Part shown: in pieces, positions 57,641 through 64,000 of the stretch
Position numbering within the stretch: position 1 is the first letter of the stretch
Layout of the letters: each line of letters opens with the position of its first letter
Source: Streptomyces dangxiongensis
GTDB lineage: Bacteria > Actinomycetota > Actinomycetes > Streptomycetales > Streptomycetaceae
Length of the DNA: 64,000 nucleotides
Direction of reading: 5' to 3'
NCBI RefSeq assembly: GCF_003675325.1
Contig: NZ_CP033072.1
Location: 8,695-72,694 of the forward strand
Program-made: the position numbers and the translations under genes
Notes under the pieces: model-generated
Databases searched by the model: none
What the model saw: only the letters and a program-made list of their open reading frames with translations
What the model was told of the DNA's origin: nothing

Positions 57641-57974
57641 GCGATCAGTATCTTGCCAGGGCACCCTCACCAAGGCCGCGATACGCCTGCCTCCAAAGCT
57701 TCAGCCGCAGCAGTTTCCCGCTCGTTACACGGGGAGGTCGACTGGAGCAGCCTCGATCCTCAGCCGCTTCCCGGCCAGAGCACGGTGAACATCTGATGCC
57801 GAGCGGGTTCGCCGCGCCCCGCACAGGCGTCCAGCAGCCTGCCGCTACAGGCCTCACGGGGGACGCATCGGGGGATGCGGTCGCGAGGTGCGGCGCCGAT
57901 GGCTGAGGGTACCCGCGCGGTGGGTGCTCCCGCGGCCGAACAGGCCGGACTTGATGGCAGTTTCCTGCCTTCAT

Positions 57975-58110
57975 TCACGTCGGAAACTCGACGATTGTGG
58001 CGTTCTTCAGCAGGCCTCGCGCGGCTTTCGCAATCATTGCGACGGGGTCTGCGACGTCTGTGAAGTCGAACCACTCACCCCCCGCGCTCTGGTTGCGAAG
58101 CGGTCGTGCA
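57975..58110 (-). pseudogene. C-terminal fragment of an alpha/beta-fold protein
   Basis: The reverse strand encodes GGEWFDFTDVADPVAMIAKA then ARGLLKNATIVEFPT, with a stop at 57975. The W-x-(N/D)-F-x-D-x-x-DPV pattern is common near the end of alpha/beta-hydrolase-like actinobacterial proteins. The rest of the gene is missing. Confidence 0.4.
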
Positions 58111-58188
58111 GGCGGCTCTCCAGGAGGCCGCCTCCGGTTGAGGTCCACCGCACCGCTAGCGGAGATCCGGATCCGGACTGCAGCGATC

Positions 58189-60153
58189 TCAGACGTCCGG
58201 GCACGTTCTTGGACACACCGATCTGACTATCTTCGCTTCGGCCTCAGATGAGACGACGTACACGGACCGGGTGTCGTACTGAGGTGTCCTGGCCGGGGCC
58301 TTAGGGACCGGCGTAGATCTGAGCTGGCGCAGCGCCTCGTCCTCGCGCCGGTCTTCTTCGTCGGCCTCCTCAACCTCGTCCACGACGGCTTCGAGCATGT
58401 CGCGCACCGCGCCACTGGCAGCGCCGCCCTCGACCAGCGCGAGCAGTTCGATGACAGTGGCGATGTCGATATCTAGGCGCCGGAAGGGAGGACGGGGCGG
58501 ACGCCGGGACGACGTCAGGGTAACGGAGATACCGGGTAAGTCGTGGCCGGCGATGTGGAGGTCGGTGGTGAAGACGGTGATATTCACGGTGCGGGTTCCT
58601 GTCTGGCGTAGGGCTCCGGTGCTGCCGGTGGCATCCGCTTGGCCCGCCGGGGCGTTGCGCCCGTCAGAAGAGGGCGCCACTTCGGGCAGTGCCCTCGCCG
58701 ACTGCATCTGTTTCGACTGTCTGCGGGCAGCAGGTGGGCACTGACCCGCCGGTTCGGGAGCAGCGCGGGACCAGAACCCGTGGCCGGTTCCGTGAGCATC
58801 ACGATTAACGCGAGAGGCCGGCACGGACGGTGAGTGGGTGTACTGGTCGGGCGTCAGGCGTTGGCCGGACCATCCGTGGCAGAAGGAGCAGCTGGGGCCG
58901 TTCCATTCGCAGAAAGTCGTCAGGTCGAGGAGTTCGGCCAGGGTCATTCGTTCGGTGTCCGGGGTGAGGGGGTGGGCGTGCTGGCAGTCCCCGCCCACAG
59001 CATGGGAGCGCCCCCGGTAACGGCCGTTGAGGTTGCTGCCGTAGATCCACAGGTCGGCCAGCGGCCCGAGGGCGGCGGGGTTTTCCCGGAAGAGATGCAC
59101 ATTGAAGCGGCGACCGGGGAAGGTGAGGGCGTCGGTCCAGGCGTTGCGCAGGCCGAAGTGCATGTGCGCGATGCGGGCGGCCAGTTGGCGCAGGTCGGTG
59201 TCGTGGGTGGCCTGTGCAGCGACGGCCAGGGCGGTGGCGCGGTCACTGTGGCTCCAGCCGGAGGACTCGCACTCCCGCCGAAGGTCGGACAGGCTCGCGG
59301 CGGCAGCCAGTCCGTCGCTGGGCTCCGCCTCTGCCTCCGGGGCGAGCGGGGGCGGCTGACGGGGAGCGGCCGGCACGGAAGCGGCCAGCGGGGCGGGCGG
59401 GGTCACGGCTGGCTCAGGGAGAGCGGGCCGATCCTCGAGGTGGGCCCGGTAGGCAGCGGAGAGGTCCTCCAAGTCCTGGCGGCGCGCACGGTGCAGGTCG
59501 ATGGGCTCCTGCAGGCTGGTGTCGAGCAGCTGCACCCCGCCGTGGAAGGCGTGGAAGCCGATCGACTCCCACAGGGCGGCGATTTTGGCCTTCGCGGTAG
59601 CACGGTAGGCGTCACTCACCTCGTCCCGGTTTTCGGGCCATTCGGCCATGCCGGGCTCAGCCGCGACCGCGCAGCAGCCACCGGACAGGCGGCGGATGGC
59701 CTCGGCGGCGAACACCGGGCCCAGGCCGAAGCCGCGCCAGGGACGGGTCAGGAACACCCGGTCCACGATGAGCAGATCCCCCACCGGACAGTCGATGGTC
59801 TCCTGGAAGGCATCGGAATACTCGCCGTCGTGAAGGATGGCGGAGGCGATGCTCTCCAGGTCTCCCGACTGGGCGTCCGCGACCATCCAGCGGTCCACAC
59901 CGGTGTAGTCACGCAGCCGCCACAGACGCAGCCAGCCGACCTCGCTGCCGTCGTCGATAAGCTGCTGACAGGCTTCGGTGCAACCGCCAGCGCATTCCTC
60001 CTCCTCATCGTGGTAGGCGCGGATGGAGACACCCCAGTGCTCGAGGGTGTCCTCATCCTCGTAAGGCACGGCGGGGTGCCCGTGGCTGTAGACGAGCCGC
60101 AACTGGGCCGGGTCGCCGGGAAGTTCGCTAGCCGGTCGGCGCGCAAGACTCAT
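58189..60153 (-). CDS. Large GNAT-headed protein of unknown function
   Basis: I chose ATG 60153 (MSLARRPASELPGDPAQLRL); a start at 60261 would add a cysteine-containing stretch. It is intact, 654 residues. Residues about 90-230 look like a GNAT domain (DLLIVDRVFLTRPWRGFGLG, PVFAAEAIRRLSGGCCAVAA, then IAALWESIGFHAFHGGV). The middle (residues about 310-480) has RNAWTDALTFPGRRFNVHLF, LWIYGSNLNGRYRGRSHAVG and CEWNGPSCSFCHGWSG, conserved-looking but unassigned. The C-terminus contains ITVFTTDLHIAGHDLPGISV and an acidic helix (EAVVDEVEEADEEDRREDEA). It may modify a small molecule or protein; the fusion is unusual. Confidence 0.5.
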   Translation of the reverse strand: MSLARRPASELPGDPAQLRLVYSHGHPAVPYEDEDTLEHWGVSIRAYHDEEEECAGGCTEACQQLIDDGSEVGWLRLWRLRDYTGVDRWMVADAQSGDLESIASAILHDGEYSDAFQETIDCPVGDLLIVDRVFLTRPWRGFGLGPVFAAEAIRRLSGGCCAVAAEPGMAEWPENRDEVSDAYRATAKAKIAALWESIGFHAFHGGVQLLDTSLQEPIDLHRARRQDLEDLSAAYRAHLEDRPALPEPAVTPPAPLAASVPAAPRQPPPLAPEAEAEPSDGLAAAASLSDLRRECESSGWSHSDRATALAVAAQATHDTDLRQLAARIAHMHFGLRNAWTDALTFPGRRFNVHLFRENPAALGPLADLWIYGSNLNGRYRGRSHAVGGDCQHAHPLTPDTERMTLAELLDLTTFCEWNGPSCSFCHGWSGQRLTPDQYTHSPSVPASRVNRDAHGTGHGFWSRAAPEPAGQCPPAARRQSKQMQSARALPEVAPSSDGRNAPAGQADATGSTGALRQTGTRTVNITVFTTDLHIAGHDLPGISVTLTSSRRPPRPPFRRLDIDIATVIELLALVEGGAASGAVRDMLEAVVDEVEEADEEDRREDEALRQLRSTPVPKAPARTPQYDTRSVYVVSSEAEAKIVRSVCPRTCPDV

Positions 60154-61142
60154 GAGGGTGGAGGCTAGCCGTCGCCACTGACAATGGGTCCGGCGTCGAG
60201 CCTCGGCCGACGGTAGCTGAGGATGTTCATTGCACTCCGGACATCGGGCGCGGGCCGACATGTCGGAGTGGGAGGGGCAGTTACCACTGCTTCCGCTGCG
60301 CGGTTCGGTAGGCGAGGGGCCTCAATCATCCGCTGAAGTCTTCTCCGGAACAACGCCCCGAGCGGCAGCGTCACACAGTGGTGCGGCGAGGGCGTCCCAG
60401 CCAGGCCTGGCGGGATGCAATGCAGGCTGTCATTGCGGATCACGGCATGGTCTTTCCGCTCAACCGGCCGGTGATGAGCCGCGCTTGGGCGACCTGTGCG
60501 TCATGCTCTCCTCGCGAGCCCGCTTGGCGTCTCGGATGGCAATGGCCCATGCAGCTATGGCCGCTGCCGAGGCGACTATCGCGCTGTACGCGTCGGCAGG
60601 GAGAGCAAGCATGTGGGGTGGGCCTGTCGCTGACCGTACCAAGCCCTGCCTCCAGAAACGTCGGTTGCGACGGCGCCCACCGTCGTGCGCGCCCGGCAGC
60701 AAAATGGGAGGAAGGTTCACGAAGATCTGTCGTGTCCCTTACGGCTCCGCCCTGGGCAACTGTGTGGGCACCCCACTGCCGACGGTGCGGGGCCCCAGCC
60801 GGAGAGGCGGCACCACTGCAACTGTGCAAGCCCAGTAGGTGGTCCCGCGGGGCTTCGCCAGATGACGCGGCCCTGCCACATCTGGACACGACGCCGGGGT
60901 ACCGGCGTGAGGTGTGGGTTAGCCGGAGGCCGCTTCTGTCAACCGAGAACCGGCTTATCACTCTATCGATGTGCCACCGATGTTGCCGCGGCGGAATGCG
61001 TGGAAGTAAGGCCGTAACAGCGGTACCTGCGGCGTTCTTAACCCACATCGGCGGGCAGAGTTCGCGGCTTCTCTCTCACTGCGGTCTCTGCTCGCGTCCG
61101 CGTAGCGCTAAGGTCACGGCACAGGTTGAGGAAGGGGGAAGG
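60154..61142. other. Long stretch with at most one small gene
   Basis: Nearly 1 kb with no clear coding sequence apart from a weak 50-residue membrane frame at 60460-60612 (minus). A GAGGAAGGGGGAAGG ribosome binding site at about 61128-61142 belongs to the gene at 61143. Confidence 0.3.
60460..60612 (-). CDS. Possible 50-residue membrane protein
   Basis: ATG 60612 begins MLALPADAYSAIVASAAAIA, then AWAIAIRDAKRAREESM. This gives one membrane helix followed by a charged tail, a layout typical of tiny Streptomyces membrane peptides. No ribosome binding site is obvious, so support is weak. Confidence 0.25.
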   Translation of the reverse strand: MLALPADAYSAIVASAAAIAAWAIAIRDAKRAREESMTHRSPKRGSSPAG

Positions 61143-61625
61143 GTGGCTCATCAAAGCTTCCTGCTCAACAGCGCCAGACATTTGCGGAGCTTGGTGGCTG
61201 AGGACGAAGAGGCAGTGCGGGCCGCAGCGAAGCGGGTCCAGGAAGCGCAGGAGTCGCTCGAGGACGCTCAGCTGCGGGCGGAGGCCTCGCGAGAAGTTCT
61301 CCAGAGCGTGGAGAGCCGTTTGAGCAAGGTGGTGGGCTCACCCCTGGCATCGCAGGATGTGCTGTTCCCGTCGACCACGGCTGACGCGAACGCCTCCACT
61401 CCACCGATGCCTGTGGTCGATCTGATCCGGGAATTCCTGCGGCCGCGCGGGGAAGCGACAACGGGTGAGATCATCGAGCACGTCCGCCAGTCACGCCCCT
61501 CGACCAACTCCTCCAACGTCAGCCCCGAGTTGAGCCGGCTGGTGAAAATGGGCGATGTGGTGCGGCCACGGCAGGGCGTATACAGCCTTTCCCCAACCGC
61601 TAAGTCACACGAGGGGAGTGCCTGA
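61143..61625 (+). CDS. Coiled-coil / winged-helix protein
   Basis: It starts at GTG 61143 after a strong GAGGAAGGGGGAAGG site (VAHQSFLLNSARHLRSLVAE). Residues about 20-70 form a coiled coil (DEEAVRAAAKRVQEAQESLE, DAQLRAEASREVLQSVESRL). Residues about 90-155 form a winged helix (VVDLIREFLRPRGEATTGEI, SSNVSPELSRLVKMGDVVRP, RQGVYSLSP). The layout matches the gene at 19864-20498. It is intact, 160 residues, and probably binds DNA. Confidence 0.6.
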   Translation: MAHQSFLLNSARHLRSLVAEDEEAVRAAAKRVQEAQESLEDAQLRAEASREVLQSVESRLSKVVGSPLASQDVLFPSTTADANASTPPMPVVDLIREFLRPRGEATTGEIIEHVRQSRPSTNSSNVSPELSRLVKMGDVVRPRQGVYSLSPTAKSHEGSA

Positions 61626-61869
61626 CCCGGACGGTTCTCGAGCAGCGCAAAGCACCGCCGGTTGGCCCCGACGGTGCTGTGATGCGCGCACAAATCAGCT
61701 GAAGTCACCAAACAACCCACCGATCGGCTCCGCGCGTACTCACTATAGCGAGCACGCGCGGACCGCGCGGATGGGTCACCCACCCATTTCGAAAAGCGGT
61801 ACACATGTTCGTATATTCTGCTGGCGCCCTATCGCTTCCAGCGTCGGCCTGTGCGAGGGGGGCTCGTTG

Positions 61870-62550
61870 ATGACGACCGTCACAGGCGATGGACGCGTGT
61901 TGCCGACCGGCCGGGCCAGCTTGCGCCATCAGCGCGAAGTGTTCCTTGGTGCCGTTCGGCTCAGTGGCCCGGAGCGTCTCGTGATCAAGAGCACGCACGT
62001 CGCCAAGGAGGTCGGTCTGAGCGGCGACACAGTCACCGAGAGCCTGCGCTTCTTCGACACCTTGGGCATCGTTACCGGCGCTCGCGGCCGCTACGCCGCT
62101 ACCGAGGAAGGCGTTGCGCTGGCCGAGGTGTGGCCCGCTGACGAGACGCGTGCCCGGGTGATGCTTCACCACCTGTTTGAGGGCCACTGGGCCACCGATG
62201 CCGCCCGGACTGCTCTGGCACAGGGACCCGTGGAGGCCGAGGCGCTGGCCCAGCATCTTCAGTTGGGCCTGCCCGGCCACCCCCGCCGTGGCCTGTATGT
62301 CGTGGAGTGGCTGATCGAGGGGCTGATCATCCATCCCGACCGGCACGGCAGGGTCTATGCAACGAGCCCCGGCCAGGTGCCGCCAGCCTCTACGCTTCCG
62401 CAGCCGCGCAAGTCCGAGCACGAGCCGTCCGATGGCTACGTGATGGGCATGTGCAATGAGGAATTGCGACGGCTTCCCACCTCGCAGTACGTGTCGGTGC
62501 TGCGCAGCTTCAAAACGATGATCGAACAAGTGGACGCCGTTCCGGCCTGA
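61870..62550 (+). CDS. Winged-helix regulator-like protein
   Basis: I chose ATG 61870 after GAGGGGGG (MTTVTGDGRVLPTGRASLRH). Residues about 20-80 contain an HTH (RLVIKSTHVAKEVGLSGDTV, TESLRFFDTLGIVTGARGRY). A second helical domain follows (ARVMLHHLFEGHWATDAART, EALAQHLQLGLPGHPRRGLY). It is intact, 226 residues. Two successive winged-helix-like units suggest an archaeal-type or plasmid DNA-binding protein. It follows the preceding wHTH gene by 245 bases on the same strand. Confidence 0.55.
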   Translation: MTTVTGDGRVLPTGRASLRHQREVFLGAVRLSGPERLVIKSTHVAKEVGLSGDTVTESLRFFDTLGIVTGARGRYAATEEGVALAEVWPADETRARVMLHHLFEGHWATDAARTALAQGPVEAEALAQHLQLGLPGHPRRGLYVVEWLIEGLIIHPDRHGRVYATSPGQVPPASTLPQPRKSEHEPSDGYVMGMCNEELRRLPTSQYVSVLRSFKTMIEQVDAVPA

Positions 62551-62728
62551 TGCCGGGCAGGCAGCCCGGGCCTGGATCGGTCAGACACTCCAGCTACCTG
62601 GGCAGCATCCGGTGGTCCCGTTCGGTCTGCCGTCGGGCGGGCACCGTCGCCTTGGCCGTCAGGCCGGCGGGTCGGCGGGTCTCGCCTGAGGGGTGGATGT
62701 TTCCTTTCTACTTCCCTCGGGAGTCGCG

Positions 62729-62920
62729 ATGCAGTTGTTCAAGAAGCAATGTCCGGCGTGGTTGACCCTGACGGCCGCGGTGCTGTCGGGCGCTGCGCGG
62801 GCAGTCGTCAGTTTCGCACTGAACCTCGCCGGCACTGACGCAGGCATAGAGCACGCTTTGCAGCAGCCCGGTCCTGACGAGCATTCGGCAGGGCCGGGTT
62901 TTCCTCGCTGCGGATGGTGA
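62729..62920 (+). CDS. Small putative membrane protein
   Basis: This is a 63-residue frame from ATG 62729 after GGGAG (MQLFKKQCPAWLTLTAAVLS). A hydrophobic segment (WLTLTAAVLSGAARAVVSFA) could span the membrane or be a signal. It ends FPRCGW. It is antisense to the decayed 3' part of the reverse-strand fragment at 62950-63445. Function is unknown. Confidence 0.35.
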   Translation: MQLFKKQCPAWLTLTAAVLSGAARAVVSFALNLAGTDAGIEHALQQPGPDEHSAGPGFPRCGW

Positions 62921-62949
62921 CGGCGCGATGGAGCGCACAGGTTCCGCCG

Positions 62950-63445
62950 CATTGGATGCTGCTTCGCGCGGTGTCCGCTGACCTCTTGATCGCTCGGCGA
63001 CCGGACAGCTCTCGGTGTCTGCTCGTGATGCGGGGTAGCCATTCCCTGGCGCAGCCACTCGATGTCGTCGACTGGTGCCCGCGGCGTCCAGGTGCCGAGC
63101 GCGACCGGATCCGAGACCGGGGACTGGGGGAAGATCGGGTCGATGTCTATTTCGAGGTCCTCGGGTGGCTGGCCGCGGTCGGCGAGCATGCCCGCCATGG
63201 TGTGGAAGCCGATCCAGCCGCACTTCTTGCCGTAGCAGTCGATCCGGCCGCCGGAGGTGCGACCCCGCCGGGAAGCTGCTGAGGTGATGCGGCGTTCCAC
63301 CTCATCGAACGGGTCGGGGCGCCAGCCCAGTGCGTACACCACGCCGAGGACGACAGCAGTGGCTTCCCGGTGGCCGGGGTGGGAGGTCGTCGTAGTTGTC
63401 GCGGCCCGAAAACAGGGGTCCGAGGGTGTAGTTGCCGAAATTCAT
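62950..63445 (-). pseudogene. C-terminal remnant of a large protein, frameshifted
   Basis: Text begins GMNFGNYTLGPLFSGRDNYD just after a stop in the same frame (near 63505). It shifts frame near 63385 to HREATAVVLGVVYALGWRPD and continues PFDEVERRITSAASRRGRTS, RIDCYGKKCGWIGFHTMAGM and LEIDIDPIFPQSP. After WLRQG near 63030 protein-like text fades. The YGKKxGWIxF…DIDPxFP pattern gives me an impression of the C-terminal part of large island-encoded ATPases, but I cannot name the family. The N-terminus is missing because the DUF6527 gene lies upstream. Confidence 0.4.
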
Positions 63446-63553
63446 GCCGATCGTCGTGCTGACGTCATCCCGGTGCGGGTCGCGCAGGCGTTGATGCTCC
63501 CTGGCTTAGGGTCCAGGGGTGCGTACGCGGGCCGAGTCCCCGCGCTCATCGGC

Positions 63554-63955
63554 CTACCGGAGCCACGACCGCAGGTGGCGACGCAGACTGGTCAGCGGCC
63601 TTGGCCTGTGCTCTTCGGTGTATTGGGACAACAGATGGCGGTCACGATCCCTGTTCTGGGCGACTTCTGCTGTCGAGTAGTGCCGGCTCCATCGGATGCG
63701 GCCGTCATCAATCCAGTAGTGCGAGCGGCAAGGCAGCGCCCAGTTGCCGATCGAGGGGGTGAGGGACACGTTTTGGCCGTCGTAGGTAATCGACCACTGT
63801 GCCGGGGAGAGTGGTGTGATGACTTCGTGGCCGCAACCGCAGCAGCAGAGGTGGCTGCAGGTGCGGTAGGGGATCGAGACGTACAGCACTCCCGCGTCCA
63901 TCGTTTCGGGGAAGGTATCGGTGAAGACCGGGCGCAGGGTGTCTTGTGCGGTCAC
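63554..63955 (-). CDS. DUF6527 family protein
   Basis: It starts at GTG 63955 after GAGGA (VTAQDTLRPVFTDTFPETMD), 133 residues. DUF6527 features are LYVSIPYRTCSHLCCCGCGH (zinc-type Cys cluster), VITPLSPAQWSITYDGQNVS, LPCRSHYWIDDGRIRWSRHY. The family often lies in operons with ThiF/E1-like, E2-like and multi-ubiquitin proteins in bacterial ubiquitin-like conjugation systems. An upstream frame on the same strand reads PRTR then stop about 28 bases before this start, so a partner gene probably ends at the window's right edge. Confidence 0.75.
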   Translation of the reverse strand: MTAQDTLRPVFTDTFPETMDAGVLYVSIPYRTCSHLCCCGCGHEVITPLSPAQWSITYDGQNVSLTPSIGNWALPCRSHYWIDDGRIRWSRHYSTAEVAQNRDRDRHLLSQYTEEHRPRPLTSLRRHLRSWLR

Positions 63956-64000
63956 GGCAGGTCCTCGTGGTGATTCGTTGGTGATCAGCGAGTACGTGGT

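Noticed and set aside
58834..60168. 444-residue plus-strand open frame
   Set aside because: It is antisense to the intact GNAT-headed gene and has no recognisable protein features.

Overview
The window looks like accessory DNA from a Streptomyces or a close relative. The evidence is GC-rich coding with strong third-position GC bias, GTG and TTG starts after GGAGG-type sites, Scr1-type XRE/DUF397 regulators, DUF6233, DUF3761 and DUF6236 proteins, LamG/RHS secreted giants and IS5/IS110 elements. I see no housekeeping gene, rRNA, tRNA or CRISPR array. The content fits a genomic island, a chromosome arm or a large (possibly linear) plasmid. Many long genes change reading frame one or more times while the protein stays recognisable across each shift. 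This suggests uncorrected single-base indels in the assembly at least as much as gene decay. Clearly truncated or nonsense-broken fragments are also present.

Left part (1-24.9 kb). A Wadjet-type JetD gene runs in from the left edge. Next comes a nest of IS5-family elements, one inserted in another. A reverse-strand polymorphic-toxin operon follows: an SseB-like protein, an ESX-like helper, a WXG/RHS toxin and a SUKH immunity protein. After another IS5 copy come a secreted HNH nuclease, a GNAT, an intact IS110 transposase, a secreted DUF3761 protein, a CsbD-like protein and a small UvrD-like helicase. A regulator block holds an XRE gene with two perfect palindromic operators, a Cys-rich winged-helix protein, a coiled-coil/winged-helix protein, a four-repeat zinc protein, a zinc-finger/HTH protein and a SAM methyltransferase.

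Middle (24.9-41.6 kb). A second secreted polymorphic-toxin locus lies on the reverse strand. It comprises a LamG protein, an RHS/HINT toxin with its immunity gene, and an orphan toxin-tip/immunity cassette. The orphan cassette is bracketed by a 21-bp direct repeat, each copy next to a hairpin; one copy overlaps the end of an integrase fragment. The flanks carry reciprocal fragments: a complete methyltransferase beside a truncated XRE on the left, and a truncated methyltransferase upstream of a complete XRE on the right. An inositol-monophosphatase-like gene and a DUF397 gene complete this part.

Right part (42-64 kb). A three-gene reverse operon encodes an HTH protein, a large protein with family-B-polymerase-like motifs A, B and C, and a small HTH protein coupled by a TGATG overlap. 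Its layout resembles the tap-tpg / tac-tpc telomere operons of linear Streptomyces replicons. After a DUF6236 gene comes a tightly coupled reverse operon of a Mu/Tn7-like DDE transposase, two AAA+ target-selector-like ATPases, a third degenerate ATPase-like protein and an HTH-type leader gene. The remainder holds a PD-(D/E)XK-like protein, a GNAT, a 655-residue GNAT-headed protein, two winged-helix proteins and, at the right edge, a DUF6527 protein, a family that accompanies ubiquitin-like conjugation systems.
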